Source of the DNA: Beroe ovata
Lineage: Eukaryota; Ctenophora; Nuda; Beroida; Beroidae
Assembly: GCA_946803715.1 (NCBI GenBank)
Contig: CAMPET010000027.1
Coordinates: 252,808 to 304,020 of the forward strand
Reading direction: 5' to 3'
Length of the DNA: 51,213 nucleotides
Shown: positions 12,414-27,114 of the stretch, piece by piece
How positions within the stretch are numbered: the stretch's first letter is position 1
How the letters are laid out: every line of letters begins with the position of its first letter
Notes under the pieces: model-generated
Database searches by the model: none
Seen by the model: the letters and a program-made list of their open reading frames with translations, nothing else
Told to the model about the DNA's origin: nothing
Position numbers and translations under genes: made by a program

Positions 12414-13413
12414 CGCAAGGTGATCGTGATGCATAAAAGTGTGAACTATAATGTGCATATGTGATGCTCATTTCATCATTCATATATCATGCTTTACAAA
12501 GTGCTGAAGCTTTCTACTGCGTGTGTGTGTGCTGCTGATGTTTCATTGAGTGGAGCAATATGTGTACATGATCATATTGAAACCCACAAATTACTAAAAC
12601 TTCCTAACAAGACAAAACTGCTACCAAACAACAACGAACCGGTGCCAAAAAGACTTCCCTGCAAATGACAGATGCTGAGGTGAGGTCTGCTGTTTTTGGC
12701 TGTAGTAATGCTCAGATCATAACTTACATCATAACTGGCATACAATAGCTCTGAAACGTATAAGAACCGCTGCCTATATATTATGGTGTTACATCATTGC
12801 CTCATGTATCTAACAGACAGTGCTACAAATACAGTTACAGATCTATCCAGTATCATCTACAAAATGAAGGACCTATGAAATCGGGAACACCGTCATTATG
12901 GAGGAATATTTCCTCGAGTTTTTCTAAGTTCATTCCATACTTTGTGAGTAAGTGGTGGATACTGGAACTTGGCTTGTTTTCCGCTACAACCAAACTGAAA
13001 ATGATATGCAAGTAATGTTTCAAATACATGTTTCAGGCATGGAGCTGATTGTTGATGTAATGCTGCTGATCTAGAGGAAATATTCTGAAATCTTGAGCCA
13101 CAACATATCATTGAGATATCAGCATAGCTGTATAATATAAGCGTTGACTGCAAAGGCAAATGTAAGAAATATATACGATGGATCGGACAAGTTCAAGTGG
13201 ATATTCTTCTGCTGACAAAAGCTTCTGCATATGATGAGCAGCTCCTTCAGAAAATATATATATGGATAGATGGGAGTATAATTGCGAGATGATGATCACT
13301 TCCTATCGATTAAACCATTAGGAATAATAACATTTAATGAGGAGGAAGGAAGAGGTGTCCTCATGACGAATATGATTTACACTCACACACAGACACACAT
13401 ACAGACACACATA
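12414..13413. other. Gene-poor stretch before the first assembly gap
   Basis: AT-rich sequence without a convincing coding region. It ends in a CA-rich run that leads directly into the N gap. Confidence 0.5.
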
Positions 13414-13780
13414 NNNNNNNNNNNNNNNNNNNNNNNNNNNNNNNNNNNNNNNNNNNNNNNNNNNNNNNNNNNNNNNNNNNNNNNNNNNNNNNNNNNNNNN
13501 NNNNNNNNNNNNNNNNNNNNNNNNNNNNNNNNNNNNNNNNNNNNNNNNNNNNNNNNNNNNNNNNNNNNNNNNNNNNNNNNNNNNNNNNNNNNNNNNNNNN
13601 NNNNNNNNNNNNNNNNNNNNNNNNNNNNNNNNNNNNNNNNNNNNNNNNNNNNNNNNNNNNNNNNNNNNNNNNNNNNNNNNNNNNNNNNNNNNNNNNNNNN
13701 NNNNNNNNNNNNNNNNNNNNNNNNNNNNNNNNNNNNNNNNNNNNNNNNNNNNNNNNNNNNNNNNNNNNNNNNNNNNNNNN
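13414..13780. other. Assembly gap (367 Ns) in a CA microsatellite
   Basis: Both borders are (CA)n-rich (ACACAGACACACATA on the left, ACACACATCCACACACACAT on the right), so the missing sequence is probably more CA repeat. Open frames crossing it are artefacts. Confidence 0.97.
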
Positions 13781-16700
13781 ACACACATCCACACACACAT
13801 CCACAGATATCCAGATATACTCCTCTCCTGCCCTATCAGAAAAAGCAGCTGGGTTGAATAATGCTGCGCGATTCATACCTATCCTGTAGACTAGCATGAC
13901 GATTCAACTATAGAAAATGTAGGCTATCGGCGTTGGAAACTGGAAGTACTCTCCACACACATTTATAGAGTCATATGTTCTAGAAGACACTATAACAGGT
14001 GCATGGGAGTTTATTATGATACAAGTACCATCATAATCATCTATGTGTGTGTGTGTACACACTTGACATATCGACATTATACAGTAAGGTTTCCTTCCGA
14101 TTTGAAATGTAGCGACTTATTACATATGAAATTGCAGGTGTAATAATTTTATACGGCTAGCTACGAACATAATGTTGTACGGAGCAGCTGGAGCTGTGAT
14201 TTGGGAATTAAAAATGCGGCTGCCATAGTAGAGACAAGAATAATTACCCGTGACGACAAAGGACAAAGAGGATGCTGGATGACCATCAAGAATCTCAATC
14301 AAAGAACCGAGTAGATTCGAGTGGTGGATGATGGAAATTTTAAATTCATCGCCAAGGATATTATTTTGGTCAACGTATATATGCAAGAGTGTAAAGTAAA
14401 GACAACCCAATAACTGTGTTTTATTTGTTTTGGTCAACGTATAATATTGTTGATGGAACTACTGTGAAGTACCTATGTAATGAGAACTGCGCGCTCTGGA
14501 AGAAGGATTTCCAGACACTAAAGGGTTGGACAGGTCGAAATTCGGGCAACCAGCTGTAGAGAAGAGGCGAGGATCGATCAAAAAAACACTCAATCGTAAC
14601 TTTGAACATTAGAAATAAGGAAAGCTCCAATAATGAGTCTACGCATTTCACAGTCCTATAGTAGTAAAGTAAAGCTATAGCCCGTGTGAGTGTTAACCTA
14701 GGAGAGAGAGAGGAGAGGGAGAGGAGAGGAGGAATTTTTAACATTCCACTGGAATAATATAGCGAATTTTACGTGATGAAAGTACCTAGGTTGTAGTTAA
14801 CACGTTATATATAAATTATATTAGCTAAATATAAAATAAGTGTTAATCAAACAACGTGTTTTCATATAAAAAGCTGCTTATAACTGATGAATATAACAGC
14901 ACACCCTGGGCACATAGTGTTGTAAAGTGTTGAGAAAACAATTTACCGAAAGACCGCACATACACACTAATAAATAATAATCAATAAAGTTTTGAGTTTT
15001 AAGTCTTTGATATTCCATAAAGTTTTGGAATAGTGACGTTTAATAACAGAAATAATATAAAGGTTGGGAGAAATTAGGTAAAAGGTTAGGTCAACAAGCC
15101 AATCAGTGACACGAAAGGGCTATGAAAAGCTGATGTTACTAGACTAGGCTAGCCTTGCTATCTCTAAAAAGTGATACCCTGCGCGCGCGGTGCCTGATGA
15201 TAGACTCTATTGCAGATGGGTGGCAGACTATATCAATCTCTATACACTAGGAATTGTGCTGATATTATATCTCAGTGCTGATATACCGCTACCCAGAGGT
15301 GAGAGCATAAATCATGCCGCAGAAAGTGTTATGGAGGTTCAGATTCATCAAAGGACGAAAAAGTTTCCTGTATGTGTGAATGTTTGCGTAGCTACTAGGC
15401 CGAAAACAGAAAAATTCAGTTGTTTGATACCAAAGAATCGCCGAAAAACAACACCCCTACTCCATCTCTCAAAATGATGCCTGAAAGAGATCATGCAGTG
15501 AGTGATAGGTTGTCGTACACGAGTAATATTATGTGGAATCCGCATGGAGGATTGCCGATCAAAGTTCTGCCGAACCCGTGTAAAAAGTCACATTGTCACA
15601 AGGATGCCACGGTGTAGCACATCATTGAAAACTATAAACTGAACAGTGAACAGTACAGTATGAAGAACAGCGATCCCTTACCCTATATTAGCTGTAGCTC
15701 ACACTCACCATACTATAATAACACAGACCAATATATATGATAAGCTAGTGAGCACGATCATCACACTTTCCCTATCATCTTATCAACACTTTGAACAGCT
15801 ATAGTTCGTTCTTCCTAGCTATCATGACACCATAGTAAGTATCGAGTGAATCCGACAAAAATTACCACATCTCAGCACATACATCTCTTAGTGAGAGAAT
15901 GAAGTTAATCACCAAATTGACTGGGGCCACTAAGCTGTGTCTTAGGATTATCTTTCAGCTATTGCTGTTACTATGAAGGTATGATGCTTCTGCTGTGGAA
16001 TTTTAGTTTTTACAAAGGTCAGTGGCAGAACTGTATGAAATTGGGTATAACAATAGGAATCATACACAAATTATGTTAGTAAACTTTACTTATTGGGTAT
16101 GAAAAGGATATTGACAGCTCTTTAAGTGTGATGTGAGTTGTTTAAACAGATTTAAAAATCCAGGTTTCACACTTCGTCATTACTTGACGTCAGTGAATAT
16201 AAAACAAATCTTTGAATAGGCAAAATATAAGTGTTTATATAAGGTAAGTCGCATGTGTAACCGGACTAAATATCTCCAAGCAAACACTTCATATTATATT
16301 TCACCAAAGATCTCTGATTTGTGCTAGTGCGTACCACGTGTGAGCCGTGAGGCTGTGTGTGTGGGTCTGTAGGTAAGGCGTACACTCTGTGGGATGGTAT
16401 TTGTGTGCTTGTCTGTAAATTTGTTACAAAGATGTCGGAATGTTGAATCTTCAGAAAGCATGTGCATGTGTGACTCTTAGTGGGTTTCAGACTAGGGAGT
16501 CACTCAAAATAGAGCAAAACTTAGCCAGCTAGACTAGTAGAGTCCTGTTTGCTGTTTAGCTATAAAGGGTAGCTAGTAAAGTGTACCTCAACCTAATTGA
16601 ACGGGTATTCGGTTTTTTTCTTATCGAAATGATCTTTTCATGATTACTGCATGTCTTGGGTCAAGGAAGATTACATTGAATTGCTCTGTTCATAATGTTC

Positions 16701-19700
16701 ATAATGTTCGGGACTCGGGACTGACCCCACTTGTGAGCAGTTCACCATCAGAAAGTTGATTGTCACTGTCAGTCATGGACAGGTTGCATGCACGCAGCAT
16801 ATTGAGCTCAATACTTTTCAATAACATATAACCTACACGTCTTATACGCGGAAGTACAGTAAATCGGAAAGGTCAGTATATTCCTTGGCAGTCCTCTCTC
16901 TCTTATGAGTATAATGCCACTAATATGATTATAAATGTGTCGCTGTGAGGTGTTTGTAAAAATGTGTCAACAGGCTCTAAGCGGAGTCGAGAAGATAAGA
17001 AGCCGTAGGAAGATGCAGCTGCTAGGAGTTCTGGAGTTCTGGCGACCGCACAGCGTTTAGCCACGGCTGTCATGCCTACATGTCTGCTCTCCTGCAGTCA
17101 TGATCCCGAGAAGTATAGTACTAGAGTGGTATATATTCCATGACGGATATCATGATAATCCACTACTGCTACCAAGAGTACTGTCCTTCTTGCCCGTCTC
17201 CAATTAACATGGACAAACTGAAAAAACTGGACAAGCCAATTAGTAAAATAGATGAGTAAAGCTGCTCGATCCTAGAAGTACCAAGACAGAGGGGAAGCTC
17301 TGGTCATTCAAAGTACTTTCGTATATTGTTCAGGATCATATCCTACTTGAGGTGATAACAACTTCAGAGTTGGGAAACGAGGTCCAATTAACAGAGCAAA
17401 TTGGATATCAAATAGGTTATGGCATAAAGCTAGGAGAGATGATATGAGATTGATGTGAGCTACAAATGACTTTCTTTTCTCGCTTCAAATATCTAAGAGA
17501 AGACAATTGTGAGTAAGGCCATCTGAAAAACGAGAATTTTTTATATCAATTATCTCCCATACAGTGTGAAAGTGTGTTAATAATGGGTGTTTTCATATGA
17601 TAATGTCACAATTTGTTTACACAATATGATTCATATATTTTGAAACATAAAGGGCATAAAAGATTTCTTCTAAGAAACTGAGAAAAGCGTTTAGGGGAGA
17701 CTAGGCAAAGATTCGATAATAGGATAATAATGACACACCACACACTCATTTTAACAGGGTTAGGAAATAGGTATACAGTCTATCACTAAACAGACTCGTA
17801 CAAATTGTTGAAAACATATTTTAGACACTGTCGAACGCAGGTCGTCCTTCACTTCACTGACTCATTCAATTTCCAGTGAGCTATTGCATGAGCTATGATA
17901 ATTATTCCGCGGTATAGAGATAGGGGGAAAATATGATTTTTAACAGAAAGTCTGTTAAGTGCATCTCTTCACCAGCTCTACAGGATAATAAATAACCCTA
18001 GGACCAGGAGGAGAGACGCGGCACTTGGGTATTTACCAGCCTGGACCAGCAAGCACTGCAGTGACTACGAGCTCTCCGGTGATGAAAGGGCGTCGTACTT
18101 ATACAGCACATAATATAGATAACAAGTGCGCAACAGCAAGACTATATAGCTTGTTGCGCGACAGTTCAAAGGAAACGCGCGCGCGCACGCAGCTATATTA
18201 TAATAGTCTGAAAATAAAGTTAGAACTGAAGTGCACATGCGCTATATATGAGTTAAATTCCGGGTCAGCACTACACAATTAGAGTCGACACTCATGTCTC
18301 AAGTGTAGGACTAGGAGAACTATCACTGGGCAGTGGGCACTGCAAAGCATTGGAGCTATTCTAAATATTCGACACTCTAAGCTGCAGCTGTCTTATAAGC
18401 TTTGAACTTAGGGGAGAAAAAATTTTTCAATATTCAATACCTTAATCAGGAATACAACTTGGGACAACTTTGCCAGGTCTGCCAGTTTGGCTGATGATCA
18501 TGATCCTGGTAGATGATCACCAGACTCCAGAGAGACCCCGTACGAGTCTTTTCTCAATTCTGAGGTGTTACCAATTTGAGCTAAAGCCAGCTGTTCTTCT
18601 AGAACAGTACATAGCAGTACAGGGGAAGTAACATTAAGTTGCACGCTGGCAGAGATATGCAGCTTACAGCCATTATTACTGGCGTCAAACGTGGTGAAAC
18701 CATAGGCAAATGGGAAGAGGGGTTTCCTTGAAACCTTGTGAGAGAAGTAATGCCTCTAGTGCAAAAAGGATAAAATATGTGCAAACAGCATATCATAAAA
18801 AATCCTGATAATTTAACAAGAAGGCTGGCGAGTTTAGAGGGATGTATAAATACCTACTGTTGCATGTTTAAACCTAGACACATAGTTTGACCAGCAGCTC
18901 GGATGGAAGCTACAACTTCTCTCTCAGCTCTTCTCTCTCGGTCTTCTCAGCTCTATGTTTTCGTCCCTAATCGTACATAATGCTTGTGCTAGGTCAATGC
19001 ATTGGATGTGCTGCATTAAAGTTAAGTCTGAAAAGAATAATGACTAACCAAAGAACGGATGAATTTTACAGAAAATCTTCCAACTAAGCTATCATACGAG
19101 TACAAACACACACAACAAACACACACGCAGTTCCTATACAGAATAAGCTGAAACTCTTGCTTCTTCATATCATACGCGATACATTCCAGCTAAATTATAT
19201 GGAAGGAAAGCTGATTTGACGTCATTGGAAGAATATTATAGCATTCACTTTATAGTTCTTATGATTCTCTCTCAGTGGATCAGGAGATAACGAAACCTTA
19301 CTGAGACCAGGATTCGGAAGTTACAGCAGGTCAGAGCTGCTTTAGAGGATAACAAGGACACTCGTTAGATCAAAATGACTACGGTAGCAACATAGACAAC
19401 GACCATGACAAAATTAGAGATCTTTCTTCATGATATAGATCTCTGGATTGAAATCTAAAAAGGATATAAAATATATTCACCATAGAAGCGCCCAATCCTA
19501 ATGCAAACATATCCTCTATGATCCATGTGTCGTAAGAGCACTTTCAGATGAACATAATATTTATAGGGGAAAAGTTGCTTGGGCAAAAATTGAGTAATTA
19601 ATTGAGGTAAGTTTTTGGTCCTGAAAATTCAAAAAATCATGGCACGAAAATACATACCTACACGCAGTTCGGCCTGCCATTTCATATGGCATGATGAACC

Positions 19701-20311
19701 TACTAATTTTCGTACACAACACATCGGTCAGAAATGATCCTATATGTATTATGCAAAATGAACTGAATATTCTGTACAATCATTGACCGTTCTCAACGTA
19801 TAGCACGGTCACGGTATTTCCTTGTGAGAGGAAAAGGGTTGACAAGCGACGGTCTGACTCAGATCTATGTCTCAAACGCAATAATTGCAGAGACGAAAAC
19901 GAGGTGCTATATTAGATTAGCTACACCAAGCTAATTTGAAATATCAATATTCGAGGCCGGAAACCTCATAAAAACGAGAAAATCTAGACGATTTTATCTT
20001 GTCATCACCACAAGAGCCTAAGTCTGAATATTCTCCTTTTTAATAGCAAAATTCGAAGAGTTTCCTTGTTATATTAGTGAGTTAAATATGATAATTGAGG
20101 AAGCAAATATCAGTAGTTTCATTCAAACATTCCACTTTTATCAATAAGTTGAGTAAAAATATTCTATCGCCAGACTTTAACGTAGGTCTGCTTTTCAGCA
20201 AAAATAAAATTATAATCAAGAGATATTGGGGCCACATTTATCTATAAAAAACACAAAACCTTAATGTTCAGTGCGCAGCACACCTGTACAAAGACAATAG
20301 ACATAATCAGA

Positions 20312-20640
20312 TACAAAGACACACATACACAAAACACACAAACACACAAACACGGACACATACACACAAACAAATACACACACACACACAACCACACACA
20401 CATATGGTGATTGTAAGGATGATCAAGCCGAATCGAGGAAGAGTGTAGCATCTCTACTGTCAATACAATTATGTAGCTATAACTGTAATTATCTTACTGT
20501 GAAGGTGTGTGTGTTTGAGTGTGCGTGTCGTCAATGTCAGTGTGTGTGTTCATGTGGATTTGTGTTCGTGAGTGTTTGTCTGTTGTGTTGGTGAGTGTGA
20601 GTGTTTGTGCGAATGTCTGTCTGTACTCTATGTCTGTGTT
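20312..20640. repeat. CA-rich then TG-rich tracts
   Basis: An irregular (CA)n tract at 20312-20403 is followed about 100 bp later by irregular TG/TGTCTG sequence at 20505-20640. The two can pair as a loose inverted repeat. The long frames here are compositional. Confidence 0.8.
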
Positions 20641-21053
20641 CGTTTGAATATGCGTTACTTTTCTCATTTTCATGAGAAAGTTAAGTATCCGCTGCTTGAA
20701 AAAGCGCACACAATTAAAACTGAGAAATCATGGTCGATTATCTTGCATTGTGTGTGTGTCTCTTATCACAGAACACTGTGTTCAATACCTACTATTATAG
20801 CATTGTGACTGGATGGTGGTCCTATGCGCAAGAGAAAAACACGAAACTTGTTAATGAATAGAAGCCTGAAAAAGTGAAGCTTTTTCTCTCTTCTCCAAAT
20901 TTCATCAAATAATTTTCAGGGATAGTAATATAGAATATACTAACAGATCAACACTATCATATGCTTGTTATTTGCTGCAACTGCACTAGAGAAGCCGTCT
21001 AATAACAACACCCCTAATAAATCAGTATGAGCTACCTTTAGAAAACACGCATA

Positions 21054-21180
21054 CAGTACGCACAGACACATTGACTCACAAACACAAACATACACGCACA
21101 CAAACATCACACACATACACAGTTTGTGTGTTGGTGTTTGTGTATGTTTGTGTGTCTGTGCCGAGCCAGTGTGACACACA
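21054..21180. repeat. CA-rich tract followed by TG-rich tract
   Basis: CACACAAACA-type sequence (about 21060-21120) runs directly into TGTGTGTTGGTGTTTGTGTA-type sequence (about 21124-21160), so the block can fold back on itself. Confidence 0.75.
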
Positions 21181-23482
21181 CACTCTGGTGACGATTGAAA
21201 CTTTATCGAGAAGTAGTGCAGCACTCATTTTCACGAGTTTGATCATGAAATGGGCTTTGTATACAGATTACAGTCGTGTGTCATAGCAGCAGAGTGCACT
21301 ATTTCAGTAAGTTACTAATGTAGCAATGTAGCCGCGCCAGTGCTGAAATCTTCGCACCGGCGCTACAAGTCGCAAAATAGACACTGTCAATAAATTATAG
21401 TGTACTAGAAAACCCGTCGGNGTTAATGAGAGTTTCAAAGTAGTATGACTATAACCCACTAAGTTTCACAGAAACCAGTAAACGTCTACTGGATAACAAA
21501 ATCAGGAATAATGTACTGAATCTTGGCTATGGGAGTCATGGGAAGTCGCGCACCGCATGGCTATCAACTGAATCCATAGCCTAAAATGGAATATGCATAG
21601 GTTCTGCTGTTCAGCAAGCGGCCAACTATAGTTGTTCAATGTTCACGCAACAAAAGATACCGATAAATAGTTTCAATCTTAACCCAATAAATTTGATACA
21701 TTCCAAATCAGGTTCGCTAGATATGGTCAATCGAGCTGGCGAGCACAAACACTCGGACAGTACCTATAGAGCACGAGGTGTAGTAGTACCGAGATCAAAC
21801 TGCTCACACTATCGTAATATGCGAGACTATAGCTGCTATAGTGCTGTAACGGGGNAATTCATCTCATTGTAATGGACTGACACTACTATGATAGCAGGGG
21901 CATATATCGAGGGGCGCATATATAGAGCTCTGTACATTGAGAGAGGGAGAGAGGAGGAGAGTGGGGTAGATCTGAAAAGAATGGTTTCTTGCTGAAAAGA
22001 AAGTGGGTAGGCGACATAACGTGCTGTTAGGAGTACTGGTATGGAGTTCAGGCAAGGACTTAGGAGCAAGGAATTAGGTGAGGTGGTCACAAAAATATGT
22101 AGACCTTGATAGTGAGATTTGGCTAGATAGTGAGTACTGAGTAGGGTAGTCCGATAGTAAGAAAAGCTCCAAATTGTGGCCCAGGTAAAATGAATATTTG
22201 AGTATGGAGTGGTCACAAATAGAGGGGTCAGTGAAATCAGTAGTTGAGTGAGATGCTGGGAAATATTTCACGGTCCGAGTTTATGGTATACACATCAGAG
22301 AACACGCTCAAAGTTTCCTGGTGTTGAAGTCTCCTGCATGTTTTGCATCCGGTCATTAGTGTTGCCCGTTACTATTCATAGCAGCCCTATTATAGCGAGG
22401 ACACAAGATTCTGGGAGATGGGGCGTGGAGAATCTCATGGGTCACCGTCATTCATGGGCGCACAGTAGAAGAATAGAAACAAGAGTCTACATGACTTGAT
22501 AGGGTGAATAACAATGAACAAGAACCGATGAAATATCATGACGTGTGACTGACAATAGCGTGGTGACGACGTGACGTGCGACTTTACTCTCTAGGTGTAC
22601 GTGTGTGAGAGCATATGTCTGTGCGGACGTGTGTGCGTGTGTTGGTCCCATATATTATAGTGTCACACCACAAATGCATGAATTGGGTGGCAGCACTTTG
22701 AGGTAATCGAATATCATTATTGGGTTAAAAATCCTAAATTAGGCTACATGCACGATTTTGTTCAACAAGAAGTGGTTCAGTATGAACTAAAATGTGGCCG
22801 AGTAAGTATCAAAACCAAGCAAGTCTTGACATCGACCATGATGAAGCTCTGGGGACGCAGTGCACTCCGCTAGTGTCCCATGAAACTTAGTGTCAGCTAC
22901 TACTGTAACAGATGTTGTATCTGTAACAGATGTCACATATCATACTGCAACACATGCACTATAATAGTACCTAGTCAGCCAAGAGGATTGTGGGGGGTCA
23001 TGATATGACCCTGTCAGTTGAATCGCATGCTCGTGCTTGCAAATAGCATGATAAAGCCGAAAATTTGAATGAAAAAATCAAGTCGTTTCTACTTTCGGTT
23101 AATTTCAGTGCGGGGAGCAACTCATATAGCACTCGTATATGCCGTATAGATATCGAACGATCAGTAGGTACTGCATGTCTCAAATGCAGAGCGGACATAA
23201 TATCAAGTATATCCCCAGGCTGGTTTTAGCGGACTATGATAAAGTCTGAAATATCAGATATCTATTGCGTCTGATATTATGTTGGTAGATGCTGCGGAAA
23301 GATTTTGGCTGATTTCCAAGACACATCAACAGTGATTTAGATTCGCAATTACTGAACACTAAATATCATCAGTTGAACTCATTAAATCTCGTTTTGTTTG
23401 AGAATAGAGCACTAGAACGGACAGTGAACAAAATCAAGCTCTACTTTCAATATCGTGAGCAGTACTTGAAGGTACTGAGGAG

Positions 23483-23535
23483 AGTACTTGAATAAAGTAC
23501 TTGAATAAAGTACTTGAATAAAGTACTTGAATAAA
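23483..23535. repeat. 13-bp tandem repeat, four copies
   Basis: AGTACTTGAATAA is repeated four times head to tail, preceded by two looser AGTACTTGAA copies from 23461. Each unit carries the palindrome AGTACT. No coding potential. Confidence 0.9.
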
Positions 23536-26500
23536 GAGAAAGTGAATAAAGATAACAAGGTTAAAGTCAGGTCACCATCTTATCTAAAGAAATGCCCTCT
23601 CTATTCAGTACTCCCTAGGGAAGTAATACTCCCTCATACTGGTCCCTGGGGAAGTAGGGAATCAGTGGTCCCGTAGAGACGGGTGTCGAGCACGCGCGTG
23701 CGTGCACTCCTTCACACACACGTTGTAATGGAATTGTACTGTGTGGACTGCGGAGCACCTAAAATTATCATGCAGCGAGATATAACGGAATAGTAGCATG
23801 GAATATTCGCATATATATATACGTGTTTAGTAGTAGGATAATCACTGAATTTAATGTGCTACCCAACTTATACTTTCAACTCAGTGCGAAATGGTTTGGA
23901 GTTAATTCTGTAATCGCTTGACTGATATTATCAACAACGTCACGGGCTTCGTGCCCTCTGATTGGCTGGTGGACACATACTCGGCTGCCATTGGCTGATG
24001 ATTCTGTAACGAGCAGTTATTGGTCAAGTGACAGATTACATGTGATAATGAACACAGTCGTTGGCTAGTCATGATGCCGTTTCAAAGTATGATATTGGCT
24101 AATGTGGATGACTTTTCCCATTGGTCAATGTATCGTGTGGGTGTTCGCTAATCACAGGAAATTAGGCAACAAATCAGACTGATTGTGATACAACTTGATG
24201 CTTCATAATCATGATAATAGGTTGGTAATAATTCCAGAAGGTGCCAAATCCATTTATTATTAACAGTTACTAAAAAACACGACCAGTTAATATCTTAATC
24301 GAGTGGATAATTAGGCTTATTGTGATGGTATTGAAGCTCCATCGAAAACAGCGACTGAGTGATATCTCTCAACTGCTCAAGCTTAACTCATGATACACAT
24401 TATCCAATAACACGAGCAAAATACGGTGAACTATATACGTGTTCATCGTACTCACCTAGTATAGCTATAGCATAATAAAGTAATAAGAACATTGTGTGAG
24501 TATAGCTGTTGCAAACAAGAGAACATATGTACTTGTAGTGTTTCTTCATCATCATATATACCACTGTGACAGGATACAGTATGCTGTATAATGGCATCTG
24601 TAAAGTATTTGCATGTGTGCAATGAGTAGTGGATGTGACCATTAAGCTCACGGATAACAGCAGCCATATACACGCGCAGATGAATACACTGTGTGAGGAG
24701 ATCAGTGATCTGTAGTCTGTACAAGTTGAATCATAATTGTGATTCGATAGATACTGGGAAACCAACCACTTTCACACCACTATGCGTTGACACCACTCAC
24801 TCCTGACACAATTCACTCCTGACACCACATTCGGTTGACACCACCTTCCTCGGATAATGCAATGATACCCTGACAACAATAATCCTACCATTCTTCCTCT
24901 CACCCTGACACCACTTCCCTTGACCCTTCCACTGACAAAAGTTCGTATGCTACGCAATAATATAATACCCCTGTCAACGTAGACATGTTTCTGAGACACA
25001 ATACACATGCGCGCAACACATAATAGAGCAGCAGGAAGTGCAATAAAGAAGTGATATGCAATATATCAATTGCATTCAATATCGTAGGTACATAATATAT
25101 GCGCAGTGTGGGTGTGTATACCAATAAAGTAATAAAAAGTAGCATGTGTGTGTGTGTGTGTGCATAGATCCTGCTGCTGAGTCAGCGAGTGCGTGTTCAA
25201 ATGAACATATTGCTCATTTGAGATCGCATGTTACAATTAGTGTTGCTCACACATAGTGTGACATACACCAGACACCAACAGACATGATGTGACAGATAGA
25301 ATGAGGGGAAGGTAAATTGAAAGTAAGTGGTATGATTTGAAAGACGCGCGCAGGATATTTGATTCAAAACTGAGAAAGCAAATAATAAAAGAATCAAGTA
25401 ACACAAGTGCTACTTCGGATCAATACTCGGAACAGCGTCAATGCGACACTATAATGGAGATATGGCGACTATATCTCCCAACAAATTGTTGTGCAGCAGT
25501 AAGTGTAACCATAACAACTGTGACCGTGTGTTGGGACGGCCGCTCCACGATTTGGCCCAGGCACACAGACGAGAGACAAGTTGACAAGTAAATATAAAAT
25601 AACACACAAGAGCTCCTGCTGCACTGCACATCCCATTGTCAAGAGATCAAGATATGTTGTAGTGCCAGCATCCAGGGGAGAATGATCCATAATATTGACT
25701 CACGTGCCTTGAGTCGCCCACTCCAGAGGAAGCAGTTTGACGTTTCAAAACAAGCAGTTTGGCAGAGACACCGGCGCACTTGGTCCTTTATTCACAGTAG
25801 GCTGCCACTCTACATGAAAACATATTTACTACATTCCGTAACTATATACGACAAATTTATTGCAAAACAACAGCCTCCATATGTAGTAGACAAGCAATGA
25901 AGTCTTAAACAGATGAATTGATATTCAATCTCACTTTCACAAGCTGAGCTGCTAGGCGAGATGATCATCGTGACTGCAGTAGCAGTAGTCTGATATATTC
26001 ATACTCGTATTTCATAAGTAGCCGTGCCAGATGTTGCGGCTCGCGCGCGCGCGGATAGTTTGGATTAATCAAGTTTGAGTATCGAGGTACTACTACTGGT
26101 GAAGTCTAAAACAGTCTGAACATTGTGAGCAAAAGCTCAGGATTTGAGAATGCAATGATGGATTTGATTCGAACTTAGCATACCTATGTTTGACAAAATA
26201 TAAACATGATTCGGTGCATGGCAATTCCAATTGCAATTTCGTTGGAAGTACAGGCTGAAACTTTCCCCGAGTATGACACCACTTGGTACCTTGACACCAC
26301 ATAGAGTGATTTTACTGGCACCTCATTATAACACAAAACAGATCATTCACAACGTTGATAGCTATGAGGAATCAATTCGTGAATCCCGGTATCGGTTACA
26401 GCCTCGACTGTATCCGCATCTGACTGTCACCCAGTAGAATATCAGACCACAACCGGCAATTTTCAGCTACTAAATTATTGAAGTCTGAAATTGTACAGTG

Positions 26501-26868
26501 CATGTATTGAAACATCAAAACCCGGTCCCCATCGTTGATTTTAACACAAACCATGAGCACATTTTCTGCTCCAAAATAAAGACAGTATGCAACAGCATCC
26601 GGTATAACAGTAGACTGCTGTTTCCCTATACCTCCCTGATCCCTCTCCCTTCAGTGAAGTGTCTTGGCATTGTACGTATTTACCCGCGTCTCTGCATAAT
26701 GCATATGCACCCGCGGCATACTTTAGAGAAAGGATCCAAGTATTATTATACACATGATATATTTGTCCACTAATTACAATATGCACATGATGATTCTCGT
26801 GTCCAAATCACGGATGGACAATAATTGCTCCTCCCCTATTACTACTACTACTTGGTCCTCAACATATC
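23536..26868. other. Gene-poor stretch with TTGACACCAC-type repeats
   Basis: No convincing gene. The motif (T/C)TGACACCAC recurs at about 24787, 24819, 24835, 24905 and 26291, and is the same motif seen in the tandem array at 37525-37972. A weak X-box-like site is at 25505-25518. A GC-alternating run lies at about 26040-26054. Confidence 0.45.
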
Positions 26869-27114
26869 ATGGAGGTGGATGAGCAGGACTGTATAATTGA
26901 CATCATGTGCAGTTTTTTAACCCTAATTTATAAGATGCTAATGATACAGTACAGCTCGTCGCTGCTGCCCAAGCGCAATCGTTCTATTTATGCCATCATA
27001 CATCAGTGGTATGTGGATACGATTATCGATGTGATTAGGGATCACGATAGAAGTGACGTAAAACAGATGTTGCTGGGGTTTTTAAAACAGAGTGGTATTT
27101 ATAGCAAAAGTTAA
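26869..27114 (+). CDS. Possible small protein, 81 residues, unknown (low confidence)
   Basis: An intact ATG frame with a favourable start context (ATATCATGGAGG). The protein begins with an acidic stretch (MEVDEQDCIID), continues through a hydrophobic, probably helical part (residues 10-32) and ends with a charged amphipathic segment (about residues 50-78). It has no repeats and a balanced composition, unlike the other short frames around it. I do not recognise a family. No splice partners or polyadenylation signal were identified. It could be a small single-exon gene, a decayed exon or chance. Confidence 0.3.
   Translation: MEVDEQDCIIDIMCSFLTLIYKMLMIQYSSSLLPKRNRSIYAIIHQWYVDTIIDVIRDHDRSDVKQMLLGFLKQSGIYSKS

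Larger units (their letters stand above)
13781..23482. other. About 9.7 kb with no convincing gene
   Basis: AT-rich sequence with scattered short frames and no splice-linked coding exons that I could find on either strand. It contains CA- and TG-rich tracts at 20312-20403, 20505-20640 and 21054-21180, a GC-alternating run (CGCGCGCGC) near 18178-18190, two copies of CTGTAACAGATGT near 22906-22935, and a purine-rich tract near 21939-21965. The direct repeat TTTTGGTCAACGTATA occurs twice near 14370 and 14430. Confidence 0.5.

Noticed and set aside
13282-13897. Long open frames on both strands across the first N run
   Set aside because: They consist almost entirely of unknown bases plus CA repeat.
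23483-23535. Possible CRISPR-like or other spaced repeat
   Set aside because: Units are contiguous with no spacers, so it is a simple tandem repeat.
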